Positions 12,640 through 24,800 of a DNA stretch of 64,000 nucleotides are shown piece after piece. The stretch covers positions 29,388,001-29,452,000 of the forward strand of contig JBITNC010000002.1 in NCBI GenBank assembly GCA_050084985.1, in the 5' to 3' direction. The notes beneath the pieces are model-generated. The model made no database searches. It was not told the origin of the DNA and was given only the letters and a program-made list of their open reading frames with translations. The DNA is from Nageia nagi. Its lineage: Eukaryota > Pinophyta. The number at the start of each line of letters is the position of its first letter. Position 1 is the first letter of the stretch. The position numbers and the translations under genes were made by a program.

Positions 12640-14650
12640 CATGAAATTCCTAATGAAGAATTTAAAGAATTACCAGACTTTGATGGGTATGATGGAAAGT
12701 TTTCTATTGATCATTGCCTAGATGTAGTAGCTCTTGCTAACATCTATAACATCAAGCATGAGGATGTAATGATCAAGTTGTTAGCCCTTTCATTCAAAGG
12801 AAGGATACAATACTAGAATCGATAATTAGCCAATAACAATTAACAAACTAAGATGACCTTATTGAGCCATTCGTTGAATAATTCAAAGAAAGTGGTAATT
12901 CTTTTGCATTACTCCAACAACTAGTGTTTATCCAAAGACACCTACTAAGGAAAATTGTCAACTTCAACATCCTATTTGGTAAGACTTGGAATAGAATTCT
13001 ACTAGACATAAGGCTAAATTACAAGTAGTATTTAATGTATTATCAAAAAGTTTTTGGCCCAAATATTAGTTTCTAGAATCGATAACTAGGAGCTACTTTT
13101 ACACAAGTATACCAAGAAGCCTTATCTATTGAGAATGCTTTTATATATATAGGAAAGTTTCCACTTAGGACTATAACTTTTTTCTTTCCTAATCTACCAA
13201 AGGTGGGTATACCATCCCTATACCTATTGCTTCAGTCCTGCCTTTGGCTTCTATTCCATAGCTTCTTGCTCCACACTCTCACCTTTCCATGCACTTGCTT
13301 CATGTCACTCCTCAAACACCTAAACAAATTAGAATACAAGAGTTGGAGAATATGTTTTTCACTTTTAACAAAAACATGAATAAACATAATGTTAATAAGA
13401 TATTTGAACCCCAATATTAAAGAAAATATCCTTTAATTACTAGAGATCAAGGTTAATCTTCTAATTAGAAAGGGAATCACAAAGTAATTACTACATTAGA
13501 AGATGGTTCCCTTAGTGTAGAGCTTGCAATGATCCCCATATTCAGAAGTGTATCCAATATATCAACACCAAGCTAAGATATATGCCCAAGAGCATACTTG
13601 AACCAAATCCCTTGAGTAAGCTCATGGTAATCAACTAGAAGACATGAACTACATAAATAATATGCTCAATCATGATGACCATATTTGTGTTACTACCAAA
13701 GCCATGAAGAACTCTACTCCAACAAAAGAATTGAGATCCACCAAAGAACCCTCTTTGGTGTCAAAAGTTAATAAGAAGATAATGGTGATTATCACTAAGC
13801 CAAAGGAAGATGATGCAAAACCTATTGATCCATAAGGACAAATGAAGGTTGCTCAAAAGATGCACTTTCCCTACATTACAAAAAAGTAGCACAAGGAAGT
13901 GTCTCAGTAATACTAGTAGTTTCAAGCAATTGAAGGTAGAGCTTATTACCTTGTTCCTTTCAAAATAGTAGATGAAATGAAGAAAACTCCATCTAAAGCT
14001 ATTATGTATGATGCCGTACAGATTGCAAGGTGGGTAGATATGATCTATGAATAATTGTGAAATGCTTTTTCTACACTCAATCCCAATATCAAAGAATGGA
14101 ACTTTGCACAAGTATCACTAGCTAATGGGTTTAGAAATATAATACCCCCACCTTTCTAGGTCTCACTCAAAATGGAAGGATGGTTAGTTCACAACTATAT
14201 GATAGATTCTAGGGCATACATAATTATTATGTCAAAATAAGTTTGTGAAGCTATGGACATTCAAATAGAATAGGATTAATATGGACTATTCAAACTAGAT
14301 GGGACCCTTGTTAGAATAATAGGAGCTGTCAAATATATTTCCATGACCCTCCACAAACTCCCTCGAGTGTTAGTTCCTAAGCAGATAATACTTTTAGATT
14401 TACCCTCTCTATTTGGCTTGTTCTTATCAAGAAATTTAAAAAAAATTGGGTGGATATTTAACCATGGATTATTACCACATGATGATTTTGATAGGAGAAA
14501 AGAAGTTCAAAATATACAATGAGAAGACTCAACCCTACCATGTGCACACAATTGAAGAGGTGAAACTTAATATGGAAGATGATGATATAGATGAGGATGC
14601 AATTGATACCATTTAAGAAGATCTAACCATTGAATATTTCTTACCTATTA
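12640..14650 (+). pseudogene. Ty3/gypsy gag-protease relic
   Basis: At 12660-12810 a gag amino-terminal segment is readable (FDGYDGKFSIDHCLDVV, then KHEDVMIKLLALSFKGRIQ), the pattern of plant gypsy gag proteins. A long degenerate middle follows. At about 14190-14500 a retroviral-type aspartic protease region is readable in fragments: a MIDSRAY stretch (active-site DSG altered to DSR), an LDGTLVRIIGAVK stretch and an LLDLPSLFGLFLSRN stretch. Many stops and frame changes are present. No RT was found downstream, so the element is truncated or its pol has decayed beyond recognition. Confidence 0.65.
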
Positions 14651-16079
14651 GTGACCTCAAATCCTCCATATTTGACATCAAAATGAGCACACATTGTATC
14701 ATTGAAAGAAATGATTTGTGCAATTTGATAATTTTCTACATAACCTTAACAGAATTTAAGCTATGGGAATTATACTCGAATAGCATTAGATGAAAAAATG
14801 GTGTCAAAAAATGATGGCATTAGATAATTCTTTCCTACCACTTGCCTTTATGTATGAAGGAGAAGATACTCAACAAGATTCAAAATAACATCAATCTCTA
14901 TACACCAATTGCACATGGATATCTCCTACCATATCTTTCTCCCTTAAGCTATCTTTCTAACATGATCACTTTCTTAAGATGTGAGAGGGATGTGTAGTCC
15001 CCCCATACTACCTTCAAGCATTTATAATACATGGTTTACAAATTTCGATTGGAAAAATCAAGGATGTTCCCACCAACTTCAGATCGAATTGGATCATCAA
15101 TTACTATGGGAGAACTAGAAACTCTCCACTACTTTATCTTTCAATGCCTCATCGATTATAAGATATGAGGTAAATTTCACAACCTTTTTAAATACATCCT
15201 ACAATCTCTAACTTCCTTCTCCAAATACTTGTATTAACAATATCCTGCACTTTACCATAAGGAGACAACCTATCTTCGACAACAAAGGATCCCTTCTTTT
15301 AGTAAGATTCAACATATAAAATCTTGTCCCATCATGAATTACTTGAACCATATAGATTATCAAAAAGTGAACATCAAATAGAAAAGCCACACGTCATATC
15401 ACATAGATGGAGACCGAATCACTAGATAAGAGATTAAGAGGACAGATGGACATAGATAGATTACTGATTTCATCAATATTGTTTATTTACAATATGAGAG
15501 ACTAAGTTTCGAGATCGAGATGCATGCTCCCCAAGAATGCCCCTCCCTTTTATTTCCCAAAACACAAGATTACAACCTCTCTCACTCTTCATTACTTCTT
15601 TCTCCTTTTCGCCTACTCCATGAGAGCGACATTGTATTTACTTTTATTTCCTTATTTTATTGGGCAATTGTGCTCCCTTACTTATTGTTGTGTAGTCCTT
15701 TTCACAGTCCCTTGGATCATTTTTGGCACACCATGAACATTAAAAATATTTTTATTTCTACTTCTAAAAGATGGTGGGAAACTAATAGGTAGATCATCCA
15801 AAAAAATGTTAAAAAGTATCATTGACTTTAACTAGGTTGACCAATCTCTCCAATATTGACTAATAATTAATTATCTTAGAACTTAAGATTAATTAAGAAA
15901 ACAAAATTAGAACTAAAAAAGAAAGTTGTCATTGCTACATTGAGTTGAACTTAAATATTCAATAATAAATGACAAACAAGTCAACTAAATTATGTAGGTT
16001 GGCAAATGTTGATCTCACGAATTGCATTTGTTCATTCAAGAATAAGAAATGTTGAAAAGTAGAAAGGGTATTAAATTGG
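14651..16079. other. No gene recognised
   Basis: An overlapping pair of frames at 15520-15792 (+) is rich in Leu, Phe and Ser but shows no motif. The rest is AT-rich. I see nothing that can be annotated. Confidence 0.3.
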
Positions 16080-16499
16080 ATATGCTTCAAAAGATTAAGA
16101 ATCCCCTCACATACAAGCCATTTGTACAAACCCTTCTCATACCTCTACTCGAGGGAGAAAATTTTAATATATGGAGAAAAAATGATTTTATTGTCTTAGC
16201 TCAAATGTATTGAACAAGACACTAAAGATAAAGAAAAGGAAAAGAAGAATTGCAAACCAATATACATTTTACATGGTGGACTTGATGACTACATTAAATA
16301 AAATTTGATTTATTTTACAAAATACTTATGAAGAAAATTCACAATATAAAAAAGTAAAAACTCAAAATTTAAGAAATGAATTTGCAAACATAAGAATTAA
16401 AGGAAATGAAAAAGTTGATCAAGTTTGTTCAAATGTAGATGATCTAGTAACAAAAGTAAAATAAATTAAAAAGGTTGTTCATAAATTTGAAATAATAAT
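16080..16499 (+). pseudogene. Ty1/copia gag relic
   Basis: Fragments read PLLEGENFNIWRKNDFIVL near 16145-16200 (consensus copia gag start, LxGxNYxxW) and FANIRIKGNEKVDQVC then DDLVTKVK near 16380-16460, the UBN2-type gag domain. Stops interrupt the frame. The relic is broken at its 3' side by a SINE-like insertion and resumes only as unrecognisable AT-rich sequence. Confidence 0.6.
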
Positions 16500-16909
16500 G
16501 GAGTTTTGAAGTTGCAAGATGTTGGTGTAGTGGTAAGGGCTCTTGGTCTCCTTTGGGAGGTCATGGGTTCCAATCCCACAAGCCAAGAGAGGAAGCTATA
16601 CCCATGTGGAGGGGTAATAAAGGAAGTGGTAAAACTCGAGGTGCTCGTAGTGGCTGACCAGAGTTTCCTACATAGTAGGTTATAAGGACTCCCCATTACA
16701 CACACATGGATATAGATTCTTTGGAATGTTAACCTTAAACATTATACAATCGCTAAGGGGATACCACACTAGTTGGGTGCATGTCTAGTTCTTGGTAGGT
16801 CCTAGGTTTGAATCACCTTGTTTGTTATAGTACTTGTCACTTATGCATGACTAATTTGAATGTAAAATGGTTAGGATTCCATTCAAAAATCCATCCTCGA
16901 ACTTAATAA
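16500..16909 (+). mobile_element. tRNA-derived SINE-like insertion
   Basis: The first part (about 16515-16585) carries a pol III A-box-like TGGTGTAGTGGTAAGGGC and a B-box-like GGTCATGGGTTCCAATCCC at tRNA-like spacing. A second, weaker tRNA-like block lies at about 16770-16825 (GGGTGCATGTC ... GGTCCTAGGTTTGAATCACC), so the element may be dimeric. AAATAATAAT flanks both ends (16490-16499 and 16910-16919), consistent with a 10-bp target-site duplication, although the motif is low-complexity. No poly(A) tail is obvious; the 3' end reads ACTTAATAA. It interrupts a copia gag relic. Confidence 0.6.
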
Positions 16910-16951
16910 AAATAATAATCATGAAGCAGTTTGCCTTGAAATTGGAATTTC

Positions 16952-17200
16952 AAATTCATCAAAAGAACAATTAAATTAACCTAAAGCTAAAAGAAATGAA
17001 CAAAAAGTAGAAGAAAATTACTCAATATCGAAGATCTTCATTTCAAGATAACAATTTGTCAAATTTTTACTCTTCAAATTCATTAAAAGAATAAGGGAAC
17101 TAACCTAAAGCTAAAAGAAATGAAAAAAGAGTAAAGAAAATTACTAAAGAGATGGAATATCTTCATTACAAGATAACAATTTCTTAAATTTTTACTGATC
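16952..17200 (+). repeat. Tandem duplication, unit about 125 bp
   Basis: Two adjacent copies contain CAAATTCATTAAAAGAA-type starts, CTAACCTAAAGCTAAAAGAAATGA, ATCTTCATT and CAAGATAACAATTT. They differ by scattered substitutions and short indels. Non-coding. Confidence 0.75.
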
Positions 17201-17885
17201 ACCATTTGGCGCATGAGCTTTGAGTCTACCAGTTTTTCTTGATAGAGCTCGATACTGAGGACCATTTCATCTTTAGATGTTAGGTTTATTATGAGATTCG
17301 TAGGTGGTATCACTATCTTTTCAGGGATGCTCATAGCTCGATCTTGACATTCTTTCAATTCCCAGACCATTGTTGTTTGGCACTCTATCTCAGAGAGACT
17401 TTCATCCTCAGGAAAAATCTATCATCTTCCTCCCAACACCCAACAGGTGATCTCTTGATTACCTCTTTCTTCCCAGTTTCCTTAGAAAAGGAAGTTCGTA
17501 GTAGGAGGATTGGGAACTAATATCGACATACTCGATGTACCAGACAAAGGGTGCATATCAACCTTAGTTATTTGAGGTCACAATAGATCATGACCTTCTT
17601 TAGCCATAGCAACATCGATGCAAACACATACCAGATCAAGAGTACACAGTAAGATAGTTCATGAGAGACCTCCCCTTTGACCATGTTTGCCTATTATGTT
17701 TCTTTGTTCGAATATTTATTTTCTTTTAAGGATTAGCCCCTATGTTGTTCTTAGACTTTTCATAGATTGCTTTGAGTGAGGGCCACTGAACACATCATGT
17801 TGCTTTAGACATGTATACCCTTCTATCCCATTGACCTCTTTTGGTCATCAGTGGACATTAATATAATATCTTTCTTTCTCTCTTC
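17193..17885 (-). repeat. Left arm of a long inverted repeat pair
   Basis: Reverse complement of the segment at about 19038-19718. Shared landmarks include CTGATCACCATTTGG, the AGATGAAATG block, ATTAGCCCCTATGTTGTTCTTAGAC and CATTGACC. Both arms contain a short open frame with the readable core NLIINxTSxDEM, but I recognise no protein family. The arms enclose a copia RT relic. They could be two copies of an unidentified repeat inserted head to head. Confidence 0.75.
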
Positions 17886-18059
17886 AAATTCACAAGAGGG
17901 GAAAAAATTGCTAAAAACATTTTTATCAAAAAGAAAATAAGTAAAGCTTGTGAAAATAAAAGGATTAAAACATTTTCCAAATTTTAACACTTTCAACTAG
18001 AAATTAAGAGCAAATTTTCATAAAAAAATATTTTTTATTAAAAAAATTAAAAACATGTG

Positions 18060-18650
18060 AAAAAATTAGATTAGAGCAACGAAAGATGATTTGATATCTA
18101 TAGAAATTAATGAAACATGGAACTTGATTGAATTACCAAAAAACAAAGTGGTAGTTAAGATGAAATAGTCTATAAAATAAATACAAAAGTTGATAAAAGC
18201 ATCATGAGACATCTAACATTAGTAAAAAAAAATTAGTGTGAATTCTGATGGTACCCATACATATGAAATGAAATAATAAGATTGTTGTTGACTAAATATA
18301 TTTGAAACCAACATTTATAAATGGTTATGTGGACCAACCATATGGTTTCATTGAAAAAGATAAAGAACACTAAATGCCCAAGCTCAAGAAAGGCATTGTA
18401 TGATCTTAATACCAGCAACTAGATCATGTTATTCAAGGATTGGTCCTTATTTTGTTGAGAATGGTTTTCAAACAAGTAAAAATAAACTTATAATTCATTT
18501 AAGTTGATAAGAACGATTATATTTCTTTTTTATGTTGATGATTTGATTTATATAAAACAATTTTAGTTGAAAGGTGAGTTCAAGAATATCGTATTAGATG
18601 AATTTGAGATGAATAGTGTGGGTTTGATGCAATTCTAGATGTTGCATCAG
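18060..18650 (+). pseudogene. Ty1/copia reverse transcriptase relic
   Basis: Readable copia RT pieces in order: RATKDDLISIEINETWNLIE and LPKNKVVV near 18075-18155 (consensus AMxxEIxSIxxNxTWxLVxLP), a QPYGFIEKDKEH-like segment near 18330-18370, YSRIGPYFVENGFQTSKNK near 18430-18485, then the region of the catalytic YVDD near 18530-18545 with the frame disrupted, and EFKNIVLDEFEMNSVGLMQF near 18570-18630. Numerous stops are present. Flanked on both sides by the inverted repeat arms. Confidence 0.75.
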
Positions 18651-19037
18651 AAGAAGTAACCCTTATGGTTTCAGTAATATTGTGTCGATGGTTCATGTGA
18701 CACTTTTGGTTCATAGTTTCTAATGGTCGAATATAAGATGTGATAAGTTTGGAAATCATTATGTTGCAAGATATATCAATGATCACTTTCTGTATGAGAT
18801 AGGTGGTCTCATTGATGTATAATGAAACATATTTTTGGTCTTCGTAACTCATCCAAAATTTCAAAGTGTGGGAAAAATTAAATAAGCAATGAAAACGACC
18901 TTGAATTTCATTTAGTAGATTAAGCAAATGAATATGAAGTGATCTTCAATCTTTGGATCCATGCTACATAATTTGCATATACACTAATTTCTAATAATAT
19001 GACGTTTTGTCTCAATACAAAGTTGGTGTGAAAAAAA

Positions 19038-19718
19038 AGAAAGAAAGAAATTATAGTAATGTCAATAAATGACCAAAAGCGGTCAATGGGACTGAAGGGT
19101 ATAGAAGTCTAAAGCAGCATGATGGGCTTAGTGACCCTCACTCAAAGAAAACTATGAGAAGTCTAAGAACAATATAGGGGCTAATCCCTAAAAGGAAATA
19201 AATAGTCAAACAAAGAAACATAATAGGCAAACATGGTTAGAAGAGAGGTCTCTCATTATTTGTCTAACTGTGCACTCTCAATTTGGTCTATGTTTGCATC
19301 GACACTGCTGTAGCTAAAGAAGATCGTGATCTGTTATGCCCTCAAAGAACTAAGGTCGGTATGCACCCTCTATTTGGTACATTGAGTAGGCCAAGGTGAG
19401 TCCTCAATCCTCCTCCTACAAACTCCCTCTCCTGAGGCAAGTGGGAAGAAAGAGGTAATCAAGTGATCACTTGTCAGGTGCTGGGAGGCAGATAATAGAC
19501 ATTTCTTAAGAAAGAAAATCTCTGAGATAGTGTCAAACAACGATGGTCTAGAAACTAAAAGAATGTCGAGATTGAGCTATGAGCGTATCAAAAAAGATAG
19601 TGATACTGCCCACAAATCTCATAATAAATCGAACATCTGAAGATGAAATGATCCTTAGTCTCGATCTCTATCAGGCACAATTGACAAACTTGAAGCTCAC
19701 ATACCAAATGGTGATCAG
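19038..19718 (+). repeat. Right arm of a long inverted repeat pair
   Basis: Partner of 17193-17885 in opposite orientation, with many point differences. Its open frame 19579-19791 parallels the minus-strand frame at 17083-17370 of the partner arm, so the two copies share a conserved but unidentified sequence. Confidence 0.75.
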
Positions 19719-19989
19719 TCTCGATCCGAAGCTAACGGGAGCACACTTTGAATTGGCCTTGAAACATTCACAAGCCAAGAGGGAGGTGTAGATAGATGTA
19801 ATGTGGGGGTCGAATCAACCCTCTAACAATCCTCAAGAAGTGATGAGAGTAGTGTAACAACTTGGGTGTGAGGGGAGGCTAGAGGGAAACCCAAGTGCAT
19901 TGAATATAGGCCTTGTAAAGCATGTCTCTAATCAAAGCCAACGTAACATCTGGGTTTGTATGTGTGTCTCCCTAGTATATAGGTATCTG

Positions 19990-20659
19990 ATCTAGTGAAA
20001 ACCCAAAGTGCTGCAATGCCTCAGAGGCCTCAGAGAATCAACACCAGCGATAACCTTGAGTTGCCAAGTACATGGATGATGCCAAGGATCTGAAGGGGTA
20101 GAGAGGATGGTGTGAAGACGATGAAAAAAAGGACCATCAATGCAAGGGACTGTATCTATAAATGTTGATAGCCAAACTCTACCAATATAATGTGATGCAG
20201 AACAAGTCTCTTGCTCTGAATAGAACACAAAAGAGTGCCAACCAAGATCCTCTCGACTATGGCCCAATCCAAGCTCTTTAAGCTAGGTTCCCAAACCTCG
20301 AAACCATACAATATTGTGAGAGTGACCAAAGTGTGGAATAATTGGAACTTCGATGGGATACCTTAGAAATGGAGTTGAACACACTATCTCTCCAAGGAGA
20401 AAATTGCAACATATCCTCGTCATACTTTGGATGGGGTTATCATTGGCATAGAGAATCGAGGTCCCGTGAAGAGCACTCTCAAGTAGGTGTAGGATGTGGC
20501 AATCTCAATAACCCTATCTTTGTAAGTGATCTAAGTCTAATCAACAATAGTATTTGAGGTGTTGAAGACCACAATATTGGTTTTGTTGAGATTAACCATC
20601 AAATCTTGTCTAGTGCTGAAGAAATCAAAGGCAACCATCAAACGTTGAAGACCCTCTAT
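19990..20659 (-). pseudogene. LINE reverse transcriptase relic (3' part)
   Basis: On the minus strand, starting at the copia LTR boundary, the translation gives GLQRLMVAFDFFSTRQDLMV then NLNKTNIVVFN, SYTYLRVLFTGPRFS and ILYGFEVWEPSL, SLDWAIVERILVGTL, SIQSKRLVLHHIILVEFG. This is the connection and carboxy-terminal part of a plant LINE ORF2 downstream of the catalytic residues. The reading is largely in one frame at the 5' side with stops later. The relic ends abruptly at the TG of the copia LTR at 20660, suggesting the LTR element inserted into it. Confidence 0.75.
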
Positions 20660-21149
20660 TGTGAATGAGAGAATTGAACTATAACATGAATAACTTTAAA
20701 CTCCCAAGATCACATGAAAACTCACAATACACATCTAACAAACTCACAAAGCAATCTCACAAAGATGACACAAGATGTAAGTGGTTCTTCCAACTATGAG
20801 TACATCCACTAATTAGATCTCTCTTAATCTCAAATATGAACTCTTACAATTCTCTTAAACACTATCCTATAAAATAGCTTTACTCCATAAATTGGTGTAT
20901 GATCCAAAGAGGGAGCCTTCTATTTATAGGCCAAAATCCCTCTTCAGATCACCCTTTTATCAAATGTACAAAAGTATGACATGCACATCCTTTCACCTAA
21001 AGCGCATGCTTATGATATGGAGTGTAGGACAAGTTATATTATCATATTCATTTAAATACTTAAGATATCAAATAATACCCTTAAGTATTAGTGAACTTAC
21101 AAAGAGGATTAATACAAACCTTTACAATAATGCATTATACATTTTAACA
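20660..21149 (-). repeat. LTR (3') of a Ty1/copia element
   Basis: About 490 bp beginning TGTGAATGAG and ending TTTTAACA (TG...CA). Immediately to its right is a polypyrimidine tract, which on the element's minus strand is the polypurine tract ATTAAAAGGGAG. A minus-strand TATA box TATAAATA lies at 20921-20928. Position and orientation fit the downstream LTR of the copia pol relic at 21856-25810. No matching 5' LTR was seen to the right of gag, so the element is truncated or rearranged there. Confidence 0.6.
20921..20928 (-). promoter_or_regulatory. TATA box inside copia LTR
   Basis: TATAAATA on the minus strand, in the context CCTATAAATAGAAGG, about 220 bp from the element-internal side of the LTR. 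Typical of LTR promoters; activity is not shown. Confidence 0.55.
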
Positions 21150-21855
21150 CTCCCTTTTAATGCAATATTGGGATAGAGTGAATAAGAGAGAAGGAAAAGA
21201 GAAAGTATGAGACTTCTTCTCCAAACAAATACAACGGAGATGAAAACTTTTTACATATTTGTGAAGTAAGAAAGATCTAATTTGAGACTCACTACTTTTC
21301 CAAATACAATCATTAACCATAATCGATTTCAATGTGCATGAAGTATTCATCCAACTGGAGGTCATGAAAAGTCTCCAAGAGCTTGCATACCTGAAGTAAC
21401 CTGCAATCTCAAAGGAACCTACAAATCATAAGCACCTCAAATAACAAGATCAGTTAAATGTAACATATTCATATCAATAAGGATAGATGAATCACTCAAA
21501 TGCCATCATGAACTGATCAATATTGCACTATGAGTCATCACAAAGATGCCAAGCCAAAATTCATAATCACCTGCTGTAAATAAAATATGTGTTGATTATT
21601 ATTACAAAATAAAGTATGCACATACAAGTTCCTCACATATGGATGACTGAACAGTGCCAAAAGACACATAAGAGTTTCTCACACATGGATAACTGAACAA
21701 TGCTAGATTGCCCAATCTTTTTGCTTTAAAACTTTATACAAGTTCCTCACGTAAAGTGAACTTACCACAAAGGTGTACAACAAAATCAACACTATATAGC
21801 ATAAAATCCTCCTAGGGTGAAGTTGTCATCACAAACATGAATTAAACATAAGAAT

Positions 21856-24800
21856 TCAAACTTCACTTCCCCTTGAGAGCAACTTTACCAACCCAATAGC
21901 ATCCTTAAGCTTACAGAACTGAGCTTTCAAGAGGGGTTTAATGAACAAATCAATGGAGTTCAAGGTGGATGGAAAATACTTTAGGTGTATGATGCCATCA
22001 AGAACCTTCTTGATAAAAATAGGCATAGATTTTTACATGTTTTGTTCTCTGATGGAACATAAGATTCTTATCCAAAGAAATAATTGATTGATTATCTAAA
22101 TAAATCAAGGATGAACCAGCTTGCTCATACCCAATTTCTTTCAAAGATGCTTTAGCCAAATGGCTTCCTAAGCTGTAACAAATATGGCATAGTATTTAGC
22201 TTCTATGGTGGAAAGAAAAACACTAGACTGCTTCATAAAAGCCCAAGAGATAGCACCTAAATCAATGCTAAACACATACACAGAGGTTGATTTCTTATCA
22301 TCTCTATCTTCTCTATAGTTAGAATCTGAAAATTCAGAGAGAACAAACAAGGGTAACTTAGAATACTTGAGAACAAGATCCTTAGTCCTTACAACATACC
22401 TCAATTTGCTTAATAGCATTGAGGTGCTCAACATATGGTTTTTGCATGAATCAAGCCATCAGATTCACTGCAAAGGCAATATCAAGTTTGAAAATAGTCA
22501 AACATAAAAGATTACTATTTAATTGTCTATAAGTCGTAGCATTAGCTAAGAGTTGGAGCTCAGAGAAATAATGATTCCAAGAGAGACTATGATCGCAGCA
22601 TATCTACACTCCATTCCAAACTTCTACAAGATGTCTAATATATACTTAGATTGATTAAGATAAGTACAATCCTTATCTTAGTATACTTACATTATAAGGT
22701 AGTAATGCAAGAGACCAAGATTAGTCATTTTAAATATTGCTTTAAGTTTGGATATGCACTCTTAAATAATTTTTTTATTATTTTCAGTTATCAGAAGATC
22801 ATCTATGTAAAAAAGAATCAAGACCACATCTTTTTTCTGATTGAACACATATAGATCGGATTCAAAAAAACACTTAAAGAAATCAATGTCTGTAAATACC
22901 CTGAAATCTTCCTATACCAAGCTCTAGATGCTTGCTTAAGTCCATATAATGACTTCTTTAGTTGGCACAAAAAGGATTATTTACCTTCCACAATAAACTC
23001 TTTTGTTGATTCATGAAGATTTTCACATCTAAGTCACCATTAAGAAATGCACTCTTGATGTCAAGTTGAAAAATTTTTCATCTTTAAGCTACAAAAAGAG
23101 CAAAGATAATTTTCACAATAGACATCTTTACCACAGGAGCAAAGGTTTTCTCATAATCTACATCATATTTTTGAGCAAAACCTTTGGCTACTAACCTTGT
23201 CTTGTATTTCTCAATATCTTCAACAGAATTGAATTTGACCTTGTAGATCCACTTATTGCCAATCACATTATTTTCATTGGGATAAAGAATCAAATCCTAA
23301 ATTTTATTTTTCATAAGCATATCATACTCCACTTTCATAGCTTCCATCCAACACTCGTGCTTAGAAGCTTCTTTGAAGGTTGAGGGCTCATGCTTGTTGT
23401 TAATCTTGGCAAATAAGAATTTGTTTAAAATCATGCTCCTTATTACCTTTTGAGTTGGAGAGTTTTGCTTTTGAGGTGAATTATCTACATCAATATCCAA
23501 CTAGCTAGGTGCAACTGAAGAGTTCTTTGGATCATCTATATTCTCATTAGAAATAGATTTTTCAAGAAGTTCATTGAACTTGATATCTCTTGAAACGAAC
23601 ACTACCTTATAGGATGGAGAGTAGAGCCTGTAGCCTTTGTGCTATCATAACCTACAAAGATGCATTTTTTAGCTCTTTTATCCAACTTTTTCTTTTCTCA
23701 AAAATAATGTAGAAGAATGCTTCACAACCAAACACCCTAAAGTGAGAAATGTTAGATTTTCTTTCTAACCATGCCTCAAAAGGAGTTTTACCTTGAACAA
23801 CGTTTGTGGGACACCTATTCAAAGTGTAAATAGCAATACTCATAGCTTCACCTTACAAGAAACTAGGAAGATTACCTAGCATGTATCTAACCATCTCCAT
23901 AATTATCTTATTTTTCTTTTTAGCAACACCGTTCTACTGAAGAATGTATGGAATTGTAAATTGGCTTTTAATTTCATACTTAGCGCAATAGATATTAAAC
24001 TCATTGCTAGTGTATTCTCTTCCATTACCTGATCTCAACATCTTGATTTTAAGGTTAATTTAATTATCAATAAAGGTCTTAAAAACTTAAAAACTCTCAA
24101 AAGTTTGATCCTTATGTTCAAGTAAATACCCAAAGGTCATTCTACTAAAATCATCAATGAAGGTCAAGATGTAAGATGCTCCTTTAAACGACTTAATCTA
24201 AAATAGACCCATTAAATTTGAATACAAAAGTTGAAGAGGTTGAGATGCTCTTGTTGCCTTATCTTTTTTAAATTTTTATCTATGCATCTTGTTAAGAATG
24301 CACTTCTCGCATAGACCAATCGAAGGAGAAATTGAAAGCAAACTATCAATAAGTTCTTAGTCTTTCATAACTTGAATACTCTTATGGTTAAGGTGCCCTA
24401 AACGTTGATACCAAAGATTACCTCTAGAACACACTTTTAGCAAGACACATCTTTGATGAAACTTGATCCATAATATAGAGATCATCTTTTACTAACTTTT
24501 TAACCATCATGGCAAGTCCTTTCTTAATGCACCAAGATTGAGAATCGAACTCAAATGAGTACCTTTTTTTAGCAACTTAGATCATGGAAAGAAGGTTCAT
24601 CTTAAGCTTAAGAACATAGAGCACATTATCAACAACCTTTCCGTGAATCAACACACTTCTAATTCCTTGGATTTCAAAGGTAGAGTTATCATCTATCACA
24701 ACCGCATCTTTTCTATACTTGTGAAAATTCTCAAACTTTTCTTTTTCAAAGCATAGGTGATTAGTGCAACCAGAATCAACAATCTAATCAGACGAAAAAG

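Noticed and set aside
16508-16590. Functional tRNA gene
   Set aside because: A- and B-box-like blocks are present but no cloverleaf with acceptor stem could be formed by eye, and the unit is embedded in a longer insertion with flanking duplications.
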